A DNA stretch of 64,000 nucleotides from positions 20,899,064 through 20,963,063 of the forward strand of contig OX637397.1 in assembly GCA_951799425.1 (NCBI GenBank). The letters are read 5' to 3'. The stretch comes from Ilex aquifolium (Eukaryota; Streptophyta; Magnoliopsida; Aquifoliales; Aquifoliaceae). The notes under the pieces are model-generated. The model saw only the letters and a program-made list of their open reading frames with translations, ran no database searches and had not been told where the DNA came from. Numbering within the stretch: the stretch's first letter is position 1; every line of letters begins with the position of its first letter. Made by a program: the position numbers and the translations under genes. Positions 23,573 to 34,900 of the stretch are shown here, piece after piece.

Positions 23573-25873
23573 TCACACAATGATCTGCTTATCATGCCAC
23601 CTTTTTACCTTCTCTTTATGTAGCTTGGCATTCTTAAGGGGGTCTGAAATACAGCTTCCTATGAATACCTCATTCACTGTTTGGTCAACCAAATCAACCC
23701 GAAAACATTCTTCCACTTCTTCTGGGAATTTCATAGCTGAAAATACATTGAATGTAACCTCTTGATCTTGGACTCTCATAGTGAGCTCACCTTTCTGTAC
23801 ATCGATAAGTGTTCTTCCCGTTGCTAAGAATGGTCGCCCAAGAATAATAGGTATTTCCCTATCTTCCTCACAATCTAAGACTATGAAATCAGCTGGAAAA
23901 ATGAATTTATCCACTTTCACTAGAACGTCCTCAACTATGCCCCTTGGATAAGTGAGTGATCTATCCGCCAGCTGCAGTGTAACATTAGTAGGCTTTGCTT
24001 CCTTCAAACCCAATTTCTGATAAATTGAGAGTGGCATCAAGTTAAAACTAGCTCCCAAGTCACACAATGCTTTCCCAAAAAATTGACTCCATATTGTGCA
24101 TGGAATTGTAAAGCTACCCGGGTCTTTGAGCTTTGGTGATAGCTTCTTTTCAAGAATAGCACTGCACTCCTCCGTAAGTGCCACTGTCTCAAAATCGCCT
24201 ATTTTTCTCTTTTTTGACAAAATTTTCTTCAAAAATTTCACATAGTTAGGCATTTTCTCCACTGCTTCTGCGAAAGGGATATTTATTTGGAACTTCTTAA
24301 ACACATCCATGAATTTAGAGAACTGCTTATCCCACTTATGTTTCTGCAAACGTTGTGGAAATGGCACGGGAGGCACAATAGGACTTTGCTTGCCTCCATT
24401 AGAACATGCAACTGGATCGCATTCCTTCTTTTCATGGTCCACATTCCTGCTATCTTTTATTTCTTTACCCTCACTATCATCTCCATGTGATTGTCTTGGA
24501 GTTCCACCAACAACCTCAGGTAACTCTTTTCCGCTTTGTAATGTAATAGCATTGCAGTGCTCCTTACCTTCCATCTTAGGATTGATCTCCATATCACTAG
24601 GTAGAGTGCCTTGAAGTCGGTTGTTAATGGCATTAGCAAGCTGACCCATTTGGTTTTCCAGGTTTCGGATTGATACATCCACACTGTTCATCCTTGTCTC
24701 ACTTTGTGATATGTACCTGGAAAGCAGCTCCTCCAAATTTGACTTCTTTTCCTGCTGTGGTGGAGCTTGATTCTGAAAGCCTGGTGGATATGATTGTGTT
24801 GGAGCAGAGGTTTGGGCTTGATTATTATTCCATGAGAAGCCCGGATGATTCCTCCAACCAGGGTTATAATTGTTGGAATTGATACTATATTGCTGCCTGT
24901 TGTGGTTACCAATGTATTGTACCGACTCTGGATTAATTGCACATTGATCACTTGGATAGTTCCCTGCATATAATTCACAGACAACTGCCACACTCTGAAT
25001 AGGTTGCACTCCTAGAGCATCAATCTTCTTTGACAACGTAGCAACCTGTGCAGCTAATACAGTAACCGCATCAACTTCATAAATCCCTACTACCTTTTGC
25101 TGATTGATCCTTGTAGAGGGCCACTGATAATTATTGCTAGCCATCGTCTCCAATAACTTGTAGGCTTCATCGAAATTCTTCCCCATCAATGCCCCTCCTG
25201 CAGCTGCATCGATACTAGTTCGGGTAGCACTAAACAACCCGTTATAAAACGTTTGAACTTGCAACCAATTAGGAATACCATGGTGTGGGCATTTTCGGAG
25301 TAGGTCTTTGAATTGCTCCCAAGCTTCATATAGAGTCTCAGAATCCTGCTGTGCGAATGAAGTAATGTCGTTTCTCATCCTTGCGGTTTTAGCTAGTGGA
25401 AAGAATTTAGCTAAGAATTTTTGAGCTAACTCTGAGCACATAGTAATAGAATCCGAAGACAAAGAATGCATCCAACTCTTCGCCTTATCACGAAGTGAGA
25501 AAGGGAAAAATCGGAGTCTAATTGCATCTTTAGAAACCCCATTGTATCTGAATGTATCGCATATCTCCAGAAAACTCATCAAATGATCGTTTGGGTCATC
25601 GTTAGGCAAACCCCCAAACTGCACTGAATTCAGAATAATTTGAATGGTACCCGGCTTGATCTCGAAATTGTTTACTTGAATTGCGGGCCTTCGAATGCTC
25701 GATTGTATTTCTGTAACAAGCGGCATAGCATAATCCCTTAACGATTTATGTTCCTCTTCAGCCATAGCTTCTTGGTTGTTTTCTTCTTGACACTGTTTTC
25801 GCAAGTTTCGGAGCCTTCTTTCGATTTCGTCTTCGTACGGTATTAGCTCCTGACCTATAGATCGTGTTTGCAT
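23573..25873 (-). CDS. Athila-like gag-protease protein, 766 aa
   Basis: Encodes a capsid-type gag followed by a retroviral-type aspartic protease. The N-terminal half carries the Athila gag core (NDDPNDHLMSFLEICDTFRY, then RLRFFPFSLRDKAKSWM near residue 120, and LYEAWEQFKDLLRKCPHHG near 180). The middle is Asn/Gln-rich with a PGFQNQAPPQQ stretch. A protease-like domain follows from about residue 580, with CDLGAS in place of the common DSGA/DTGA and a later IILGRPFLATGRTLID. The frame is open throughout and ends before any RT motif. It starts about 110 bases downstream (minus strand) of the primer site. It is an element protein, not a host gene. Confidence 0.88.
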   Translation of the reverse strand: MQTRSIGQELIPYEDEIERRLRNLRKQCQEENNQEAMAEEEHKSLRDYAMPLVTEIQSSIRRPAIQVNNFEIKPGTIQIILNSVQFGGLPNDDPNDHLMSFLEICDTFRYNGVSKDAIRLRFFPFSLRDKAKSWMHSLSSDSITMCSELAQKFLAKFFPLAKTARMRNDITSFAQQDSETLYEAWEQFKDLLRKCPHHGIPNWLQVQTFYNGLFSATRTSIDAAAGGALMGKNFDEAYKLLETMASNNYQWPSTRINQQKVVGIYEVDAVTVLAAQVATLSKKIDALGVQPIQSVAVVCELYAGNYPSDQCAINPESVQYIGNHNRQQYSINSNNYNPGWRNHPGFSWNNNQAQTSAPTQSYPPGFQNQAPPQQEKKSNLEELLSRYISQSETRMNSVDVSIRNLENQMGQLANAINNRLQGTLPSDMEINPKMEGKEHCNAITLQSGKELPEVVGGTPRQSHGDDSEGKEIKDSRNVDHEKKECDPVACSNGGKQSPIVPPVPFPQRLQKHKWDKQFSKFMDVFKKFQINIPFAEAVEKMPNYVKFLKKILSKKRKIGDFETVALTEECSAILEKKLSPKLKDPGSFTIPCTIWSQFFGKALCDLGASFNLMPLSIYQKLGLKEAKPTNVTLQLADRSLTYPRGIVEDVLVKVDKFIFPADFIVLDCEEDREIPIILGRPFLATGRTLIDVQKGELTMRVQDQEVTFNVFSAMKFPEEVEECFRVDLVDQTVNEVFIGSCISDPLKNAKLHKEKVKRWHDKQIIV

Positions 25874-25980
25874 ACAAAATTCAAGAATGCTTGCGAAAAC
25901 AATTAAAACAGAAAATTAAATAAGTTTAAAATAAGATCAAATTGATTGAAATTAATATTAAAATAATTACTAGAATAAAT

Positions 25981-25997
25981 CCCCGGCAACGGCGCCA
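25981..25997 (-). other. Athila-type primer-binding site
   Basis: On the minus strand it reads TGGCGCCGTTGCCGGGG, the characteristic Athila-lineage sequence, separated from the LTR end (26004) by a few bases. Confidence 0.88.
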
Positions 25998-26003
25998 AAA
26001 ACT

Positions 26004-27331
26004 TGTTGTCCAAATTTGGCATTGACAATTTACGTGCAAGTATACACGATCAACAAGTAATAAAGTGATAAGTAGAGTATCGTTCCCACGGAGAATTATT
26101 GCTAATAACTTTTGAAGTACTAACTTTATATCAATTCAATTTTATTTAAATAATAGGAATTAAACTATGAATTTACTAATATAAGACTAAACCAAAATTT
26201 AATAATCAAAGATTGAATTTAACGGATAAAAGAAGTTAAGATTACAACTTCCCCTAATGCTTCGTATAAATCTTCCACTCTCTTTCCAGTTAATTGATCA
26301 AAATAAGTTGTTAACTGAGACTTCAAAATTATTTATCAAACCTCTTCCGATAGTTAGATAAGCATATCTCTCATAATTAAATTACTATATTCATATGAAA
26401 AATAAGTTGGAATAGATTCATTAAGTTCAAACTCTCATACAAGTTACACCCGGCATATAGGTATATTCTTATCCTATACACAAACCCAACAATTCAATCC
26501 TAAGAAGAATTAACCAGATGCATGTCATCATATTCAGATCTAAATCTAGAATTCATCTCCCAATTTCATCTAGGTTATCAAATTAATTGTTGGCCAAACA
26601 ATCACATATTAAATACAAAATATGACAAACAATTCATATAAGATCAACAAAAACTAGAAACGAGAGTAGATCAATTTAACTAGACATTAGGTTCCGTTGC
26701 AATCTTAATAAAAATTTAGTTCATAATGTAATTGAAAAACATCTTTCTCAAATTAAACAAAATCTTAGAAAATCAAGAAGTAAAAGTAAGGGAAAAGAAT
26801 GAAAACTTAGTTGCAATCTTCAATCCCTCTCTAGCCTTCAAGTCTGATTTTCTTCGTGTTGGTTTTTTCGATTATTGACTTCAATTTTCTATCAATCCTT
26901 GGTCTTCTTCTCTCTGTTTTCAGCCCCCAAAATCATTCTTTTTATATTTCCCTCAAACCCTAGCACATAAAAGGCATTAGAGTCCAATTTCGGGTAAAAA
27001 ACGAGTCCTAATTCGCGTCCAACTTCCATCACAAGCGCAGCTGCGCCAAAATCAGCGCAGGGGTGCTGATTTACTGCCCTTGTTGGACAGGGGCGCTGAC
27101 CCCTTTTAAGCCTAGCATCTTCCCTTGTTGTTTAGCCTTCAAAAAACCAACTTTTAGGCTCCAAATTGACCTTGTTTCCTTCCAAATGATCTTGTTTGCT
27201 TCCAAATGATGATTCCTATCAAATAACATCAAAACACACAAAACAAATAAAGAAGAACATAAAATAATTAAAAAATTATAAATTCCTCAAGCCGAAAGTA
27301 CTCAATACGTAGGTATAAAACCCACTCATCA
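26004..27331 (-). repeat. 5' LTR of the Athila-like element, 1328 bp
   Basis: Its plus-strand limits are TGTTGTCC at the left and CTCATCA at the right. Its right two thirds match the other LTR. A GCGCAGC/GGCGCTG word cluster lies near 27035-27105. A TTTATATT near 26940 reads AATATAAA on the minus strand and may be the TATA element. Confidence 0.85.
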
Positions 27332-28735
27332 AAAGGTCGCACATACCTCTCTTCCTCAAAAGATTGTTCATCCATCTTCTGGAGGAGCTCCAAAATAGAA
27401 TATAGTCCCGACCTTGCCCTCTTCTGCTGAGGTTGAGAGGGCTTTGGAGATGGTCGCCCGTATTTTACTTGGGCCTGCCCCCCTTTGTGCGACCCTAAAA
27501 TCCCCCCCATCCACCTCTGAAGATCTCCAAGGATGAGAAAGGGAAACTTTCCATGGCTAGTAGGAGCTCCCTTATTGACAATGTCAAGCGTTCTGCAGAG
27601 GCCATTGCCTCCATCCTTCCAGAGTCTGACATCCAGAGGGCTACAATTATGCCCCGGGGCACTTCTATTTTTACTGCTCTGTTTGGGGCCACCTCGGCAA
27701 GTTTCTAATTTCTCAAAAAATTTGCCATTTTCTCATGCTAACTTTAGTCTTTGTGTTTGCTTCCAGATGGCTATTCACGTGAATGGTTTGTTGAAAAGGA
27801 TCCAGGCTCTGGAGGGCTCAGCTAAAGCTTACAAGGCCTTCAAGCTTAAAGCTGCCGAGCTTGCCTTTGAGAATAGTGATCTTAAAGCCTAGATTCAAGA
27901 CTTACAGGCGTAGGTTGAGAGGCAAACCTCCATTATCAAGGGCCTAAAGGCCGAGAAGAAGAAGATCGAGGGCGAGGGTGTGTCTATCAAGGAGGAGCTG
28001 AAGAAAACTAGGGAGGACCTCCGGCTGAAGACTAACGAGTGGATCAAGTCCAGCCAGGAGGCCTTTGAGGCTTTGGCCTCTTATATGGGGATGAAGAGGG
28101 AGTATCAGGTTATAGCTGAGGTGAGTGACGCTCTCCGAAATGAGCTTGAGGTGCAGAAGGCTGCTGTCACTAAGTTGGCAGATGACGTCACCACCCAATG
28201 GGCCACTGGATGGCTTGCTTTCCAGGACCGTGCTGAGCAGACCTACCCAGACTTAGATTTCGATTTTGAGGTCCCAGCTGAGGAGGGGGCAAGGAGCCTA
28301 ACACTGAGGAGGGGGCAAAGGTGCCTAATACTGAGGTTAGTGTCGAGGCCCCTCATGTTCCTGAGGTAGCCACTGACGGTGCCAAGACGCTTGTACCACC
28401 TACTGGGGTCCTTGCCCAAGATGTTCCATCTTCCTCAGACGTCCATGCACTTCTTGATTCTGAAACTGCTCCTACTTCTGCCATTTTTGAGCTCTCTGCC
28501 GCCCCTGCAGTTGCCTCTATTGTTGCCTTTTCCTCTACTGACCCAGTAGCGAGGGCTTCAGAACCAAGCTTGCCAATGGCTGGAGCTGAGGTCCCTGCTC
28601 CTCCGCCTGTTCCTGATTTTCTTGAGCTCCCAGAAACTTCTGCTGCTAATCTGCCAAGTCCCACTCCTCCAGAAACTTCAAGTGCCGAGCTGCCAAGCTC
28701 TTCTCCTCCTTCTTCAACAGAGCCTTAGGATTCCT
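27332..28735 (+). pseudogene. Antisense gene 1 of element A (3' part)
   Basis: Plus-strand reading, opposite to gag-pol. It contains a Lys/Glu-rich coiled-coil stretch (KKTREDLRLKTNEWIKSSQE, near 28000), then DDVTTQWATGWLAFQDRAEQ near 28180 and a Pro/Ser/Ala-rich tail ending at 28728. An intron-like interval with a pyrimidine-rich CTTCCAG acceptor lies near 27700-27767, at the same place as in element B. By comparison with B the N-terminal half is absent. The function is unknown; the full-length relative resembles the plant 'putative gypsy type transposon' family. Broken in several places. Confidence 0.6.
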
Positions 28736-28904
28736 TTACACATATTTATATATACATTTTCTCTTTTGAACTTCTGAACTTCTGTTGGGAAATGTACATG
28801 CAGACTATTTTCATAAGTTGTTGCTGTAAATACCTACTGTTTCTTTTTCTTTTTGAGTTTCTGTTTACGCTGTTTTGCTTTATACTTTGATTTGCCTTAT
28901 ACTC

Positions 28905-30050
28905 CCCTTGCCCCCCTTGCTTCAAGGAGTACTTCAGTTCTCCTTAAAGCAAAATTGGAGAATTTGGAGAGGCTGAGAAGCTATTGACATGCTTAAGCTG
29001 AGGTCCCACGCCTAGAGGACTAGGCTTTCCTTGAGGTCATCTGAAACTATTTCACCCTTGGAGAGCTCCTTTTGCTCTTTTGTGCCCTCAAGAGACTTGA
29101 AATTCCTCATAGTGACAAGAAGTTTGCTGAACCTTGCAACTTGATGCTGAGGTCCTGCACAGGTACATCTGTGAAGGCCATATTGCTGCATACATGGGAA
29201 CTTTGATGGAAGATGGGCCTGAGAAATACCAGTCCCATTTTAACCAGAATATGGAGAAGAGTCTTAAGGCAGATGACTTTTAGGAGTAGGAAGTCCCTGC
29301 AGCTAAACGAGTTGACCTCTGACCCAAGAAATCTGAGAAACTTCCAAAAGGGCACAGGATACATAATCTAAAGAAGCTCATTTATGTTGAACTTCGCTTA
29401 GGTTGGGCTATAGAATTTCTAGCTCGAAACTGCGCTAGCATGTAAGTGAGTTGATTATGTGCACACTACTTTGCTTTATGTTATATTTCCCTTGCCTCCC
29501 TTGCTTCGAGGGGTCCTTCAGATCTTCTTGAAGCGAATGAGTTTGGGATAGCTAAAAAGCTGATTATGTGCTAGGCTGAGGTCTCATGCAAGGAAGACTT
29601 GATTCTTCTTGATGTAGATTTGCCAAGAGCTTCTAAAGAGTTGTAGAGCTAAAGAACTATTTGAATTACGAGGTTTCGCCCCTGGAGAGCTCCTCATAGT
29701 GACAAGAGGTTTGTTGGTCCTGGCAAGGAGAATAAGCAACTTGATGCTAAGGTCCATCACAAGTGCATCTATGGAGGCCGTGTTGCAACATACATGAGAA
29801 CTTTGATGGAATATGAGCCTGAGAAATACCAGTCCCATTTTAGCCAGTACCTGAAGGTCTTAAGGAGATGTACCTAAAGGTCCATACAACCATATGAGCT
29901 GACCTCAGCCCAAGAAAACCTGAGAAGTCTCCAAAGGAGCACAAGAGGCATAACCTAAAGAGGCTTAATTATGAACGAGGGAAGATTGTGTAACTGGGCT
30001 ACACCTGGGTTGGGCCAAAGACTTTAGTTCTCAAAGTTAAACACCGACTC
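28905..30050 (+). repeat. About 580-bp tandem duplication in element A
   Basis: The block near 28905-29480 is repeated at about 29486-30050. CCCTTGCCCCCCTTGCTTC matches CCCTTGCCTCCCTTGCTTC, and GAGAAATACCAGTCCCATTT occurs at 29220 and 29820. It fills the 1.5 kb between the two antisense genes. No coding function was recognised. Confidence 0.7.
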
Positions 30051-30254
30051 TTTCTTTATTGCACATGCTCACCTACTTTCCAAGGACTGTAACTGTCATT
30101 CTAATTTTGGAAACCCAAGGGACCACAGACTTTACTTTCCGTGCATTCCTTGGTTTCTTTAAAACCGGTATTTCTTCAAGGTCTCCACAACTTCTAGGAT
30201 TACTTACAAATCTTAGAGTCTTTCCTTGTTTCTCGATCTTGTCTTGAGTTCCTG

Positions 30255-31327
30255 ATGGCTGCCCCTATTTGCTCTTGGTTCAAGGAACGAACTCCCTTTG
30301 GGGTCGACTAGAAATGGCATTCTCGTTACCTAGCCCCTTCAACGATGAGACCTTCAGACCTGGATGATATTAAGAAGCGATTCTTCCCTGAACTGGACTT
30401 GTCCCTACGAGTCCCAACCTCTGATGAGCCTTGTAACTAACTTCCTCGAGGGGAAGTTTGCTTCTTTGAGGGTGCTCTGGAGATAGGCCTTCGTCCTCCC
30501 TTCCATCCTTCCATTGGGTAGATCCTGGCTTATTATGGATTGTGCCCTTCTCGTCTTTCTCTTCAAGGATGGGCTACCATGATTAGTTTTTTCCTCTTCT
30601 GGCGCCTACAAGGCAAGGAGTTTCCTACGATTGCTTAATTTCTTTATTTTTATGATCTTGAGGACGACGAGGTCCCTTGCTTCAGTAGTTTTCGGTGGAG
30701 GCACTTTCGTGAATGTCCTTTGATTCTCAACCTTCCCCCCTCTCCTAAAGGGTGGACTCAGCATTTTTTCTTCGTTTCTAGAGACCTTTGGAGGTCTACT
30801 GAGTTTCGCTGCTCTCACAAAAGGGTCCCTCGTTCCTGGAAGAGCTTCTCCCATACAAGTAGGTATATTGGGAGCCTTCTTGAGAAATTTTTCATGATGC
30901 TGAGTTCTAACTATATTTTTGTTGCACAGGTGGGCTTGAGCCAGATCTGATAGAGATAATGAACATTGAGCAGGTGATCCACGCTAAACCAATGTCCTTC
31001 TCTGAACTAGTGACCTCCGAGAATCTTTTCCTCTTCGGTGCTGTTGCAGCAGCTCTGGATTTTGCTTCCATCCTAGACTCTCTCATCTCCTTCCCTCCCG
31101 AATCAGATGAGGATGGGGATGCTGAGACAAACTCCAGAAAGCGTAGGAGGAGTGGTACTTTGAGCAGCTCTTCTTCTGTCTCATCTAGGTCTTCGCTTGG
31201 AACAGTTTTGTTCTCTTCTGCTGGTCAGAAACTCTTGAAGTTGCTTTCGGAGATAGAGAAGGAGAGAGATGAGCTGAAAGAGGAGAATGCTCGCTTAAGG
31301 GAAGAGGTTGCCGAGTTAACTAGATAA
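30255..31327 (+). pseudogene. Antisense gene 2 of element A
   Basis: Plus-strand gene opposite to gag-pol. The central part reads like the plant 'putative gypsy type transposon' domain (PF04195-type): GLRPPFHPSIG, then EFPTIA..FLYFYDLEDDEV and ILNLPPSPKGWTQHFFFVS near 30720-30780. An intron-like GT..AG interval near 30859-30929 follows. The tail carries ESDEDGDAETNSRKRRRSG, a possible nuclear signal, and ends in a coiled coil (KERDELKEENARLREEVAEL). Element B has the same gene at 49932-50990. A role in regulating the element or binding chromatin is only a guess. It carries a few breaks. Confidence 0.65.
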
Positions 31328-31562
31328 CTTGGGGGGAGCTAGAAGTTTTTGTTTTCTTTCCATATGTTTTGTTTCACTCATAGAACTTTTATGACGCTTT
31401 TGTACTTTTCTTCTGGTGACTGCTTATTCTCTATCTTTTCTTTTCGTACTTCATGAAAGCTTGAAATACAGACCTCTTTTTGCTGCTTTGTGACTTCCTG
31501 TTGTATCCTGCGATCCTCAGAGCTTATCGCTTTCACGGACTGATCAGTCCTTCTAAATTTTA

Positions 31563-31889
31563 TAAGTTGAAGAGCTCATCTTAATTTTTGTGAGTTGAAG
31601 ATCTCATCTTGAGTTTATGAGCTGAAGAACTCATCTTTGTTTCATGAACTGAAGAGCTCATCTTAAGTCTATGAGCTGAAGAGCTCACCTTTGTTTCATA
31701 AGCTGAAGAGCTCATCTTAAGTTTATGAGCTGAAGAGATCATCTTTGTTTTATGAGCAGAAGAGCTCATCTTAAGTTTATGAGCTGAAGAACTCATCTTT
31801 GTTTCATGAGCTGAAGAACTCATCTTAAGTTTATGAGCTGAAGAGCTCATCTTTGTTTCATGAGCTGAAGAGCTCATCTTAAGTTTATG
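31563..31889. repeat. 27-bp palindromic tandem repeat, about 12 copies
   Basis: Units alternate between ATGAGCTGAAGAGCTCATCT plus TAAGTTT and the same core plus TTGTTTC, so the higher-order period is 54 bp. The core ATGAGCTgaagAGCTCAT is a near-perfect inverted repeat. The array lies just downstream of integrase, in the 3' region of the element. The Ser/His/Lys-rich minus-strand frame across it is an artefact of the repeat. Confidence 0.92.
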
Positions 31890-31951
31890 CTACTTCAGGT
31901 AATCACGCAGGGATGAATCACAAACTTGCTATTTTATTGAGAATAATCTTA

Positions 31952-34900
31952 TTACAGGAGAAGCTTACTGAAAAACCATTTAAAGTGTTCTGCGTTCCAA
32001 GAGTGAGGTAGGATTTTTTCCTCTTCTGTTTGTAGCTCATAGTTTCCAGGTCTAATCACCCTGGAGACGATATAGGGACCTTCCCAGTTCGGACCCAATT
32101 TTCCACGAGTGGGGTCCTTTCTCTCAAGCAGGAGCTTTCTAAGTACTAGATCTCTAACCTTGAAACCCCTATGTCTAACCCTTTTTTTGTAGTACCTTGT
32201 TGTCTTCCTCTGGTAACTCTTGATGCGAACCAGAGCTCTATCTCTCTTCTCATCCAATAGATCTAGATTCAGCAAAAGTGACTCATCATTGTTCTCGGAT
32301 TCTGTGAATTCAGTCCTGGGGGATGAGATCTCAATCTCTATAGGTGCCACTGCCTTGATTCCGAAGGCCAAAGCAAATGGTGTTTCTTGAGTTACCGATC
32401 TAGCGGTTGTCCTGTACGCCCATAGTACTTTTGGGATGTGTTCTACCCACCTTCCTTTCAAAGCTTCTAGCTTAGTTTTCAGAGCTGCCTTTATAGTTCG
32501 AATGGTGACCTCAGCTTGCCCGTTGGATTGAGGATGGGCTGGGGCTGAGAAGTAGTTCTTTATCCCCAGCTCGACGCAAAACTTTTTGAACTTAGGGTTA
32601 TCAAATTGCCTTCCATTATTGGAAACAATTGCCCTGGGGACTCCAAATCTGCAAATTATTGACTTCCATGTCAAAATTATGCACTTTCTGCTCTGTGATC
32701 GATGTCAAAGGCTCCACTTTTACCCATTTAGTGAAGTAATCTACTCCAACGATTGCGAACTTGCACTGCCCCACACTCACGAGAAGAGGTCCCAGGATGT
32801 CCAAACCCCATTGCTGAAAAGGCCAGGGGCTCATCACCGATGTTAGGAGTTCTGGTGGGGAATGAGAGATGTTGGCATGCACCTGGCAGACCTTACACTT
32901 TTTAACCAGTTCAGTGGCATCCTTCAGTATAGTGGGCCAATAGTATCATTGCCTCAAAGCTTTTTCTGCCAGAGCCTGAGCTCTGATATGGTTTCCACAT
33001 ACTCCCTCATGGACTTCTCTGAGTATATAGTTAGCGTCCTCATTCCCCACAAATTTGAGGAGAGGTGTCAAAAAACCTCGTTTATATAAGTTCCCTTGCA
33101 AGATAGAAAATCTGGCTGACCTCGCCCTCAGCTTCGCGGCTTCCTTGGGGTCTGCCGGCAAGGTTTCACTCTGAAGATACTCTCTGATGGGGTCCATCTA
33201 GCTCGGTGGGGCCAGAACTGGGAGCACTTCTTCTTCCTCAACCTTCACTGATGGCTCTGCTAAGTGTTCTACTGGTATCAATCTATCCAAGTTTTCCTGC
33301 GAGGCAGTTGCCAGCCTTGCCTGTGCGTATGCCCGCGAATTCTCTGATCTTGGGGCATGTCTAATCCTGACTTGTACAAACTTCTTAATTAATTCCTGCA
33401 CCCTTTTAAGATAAAGGACCATTTTCTCACCCTTGGCCTCGTAAGATCCTTCTATCTACTTCACCACGAGCTGGGAATCACTACAGATCTCGAGTTGTTC
33501 TTCCATCGAGTGTGCAAGGTTGAGTCTCGCTATGACAGCCTCATACTCTGCTTCATTGTTTAAGGCCTTGAACCCAAACCTAAGGGCGTATTCAACCTTT
33601 ATTTCATCGGGAGAGGTCAGAATCAAACCCGCATCGCTGCTTTGAGCGTTGGCGGCTCCGTCCACCGAAAGTTTCCACATAGGGAGGTCAGGTATCAACT
33701 ATGTTGCTTCCATAGGTGTTTCTGTTGTGAATTCTGTAATAAAATCTGCCAGTACCTTCTCTTTGACTGTTATTCTTGGTTTGTACCTGATATCGAACTC
33801 ACTGAGCTCGATGGCCCATTTAACTAACCTTCCTGAAGACTCTGGTTTGTGTAATACTTGCTTCATTGGCTGAACTGTTGGGGCCTCAATAGTATGGGCC
33901 TGACAGTACGGTCTGAGTCTTCTAGCAGCTGTAACCAAGGCTAGGATGAGCTTCTCCATCTTTGGATACCTTTCCTCTGCCCCCCCTCAGAGCTCTGCTA
34001 CAGTAATACACTGGTTGCTGAGCTCTGTCTCGCTCCCTTACTAGGGCTGCGCTGGTCGAGAAATTCGAGACAACAAAATAGAGGGTGAACACCTCTCCTT
34101 CTAAGGGACTTACCAGAACTGGGGGTGAACTTACATAAATTTTGAGGGCTTCGAAGGCTTCTTCATATCGGGTGTCCCATTGGAACGCCTTCTTTAAAAT
34201 ATGACAGAAAGGCTGACACTTGTTACTTGATCTAGACACAAAGCGACTTAGGGCTGCAATTCTCCCTGTAAGATGATGGACTTCTCTAGTATTGGAAGGT
34301 GGCTGCATGTCCATTATTACTTTAACTTTTTCTGGGTTGGCCTCAATCCCTCTGTTGTTAACTATAAAGCCCAAGAATTTTCCTACGGAGACTCCAAAAG
34401 CACACTTGGCGGGGTTGAGCTTCATCTGGTACTCCTTTAGGACTTGGAAAGACTCTGTTAGGTGTCCGATATGGAGTTCGGCCTTTAGTGACTTCACCAG
34501 CATGTCGTCGATGTAGACTTCCATGGATGTTCCAATTTGCTTCTGAAACATTCGGTTCACCAAGCGCTGATAAGTGGCTCTGACATTCTTCAACCCAAAA
34601 GGCATGACCTGGTAGCAATACGTCACCTGCTTAGTCACAAAGGAGGTCTTCTCTTGGTCGTTAGGATCCATCCAGATCTGATTGTAACCGGAGAACGCGT
34701 CCATAAAGCTGAGGAGCTCATGCCCAGTAGTGGCATCCACAATTAGGTCAATTCGAGGTTTGGGAAAACTGTCCTTAGGGCAGGCTCTGTTGAGATCGGT
34801 GAAGTCGATGCAGAGATGCCACTTGCCATTAGTCTTTTTAACGAGTACCACATTTGCAAGCCAAGCGGGGTAATCCACTTCTCTGATGGTTTGGTATGAA

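Larger units (their letters stand above)
20378..27331 (-). mobile_element. Athila-like Ty3/gypsy element with gag-protease only
   Basis: A minus-strand element of about 7 kb. The right LTR (26004-27331), primer site (25981-25997), an open gag-protease frame (25873 to 23573), a 2.2-kb non-coding 3' region, a purine tract beside 21364 and the left LTR (recognisable 20378-21364) follow in order. No reverse transcriptase, RNase H or integrase is seen between protease and LTR, so the element would depend on enzymes from a relative, like the TR-GAG elements of other plants. LTR copies differ by about 3-4% by eye, suggesting an age of one to three million years. Its left end is incomplete; its right end abuts Tat element A. 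Confidence 0.85.

Noticed and set aside
31581-31877. A Ser/His/Lys repeat protein on the minus strand, or a CRISPR-like array
   Set aside because: The units are adjacent palindromic 27-mers with no unique spacers, in the 3' region of a plant retrotransposon.
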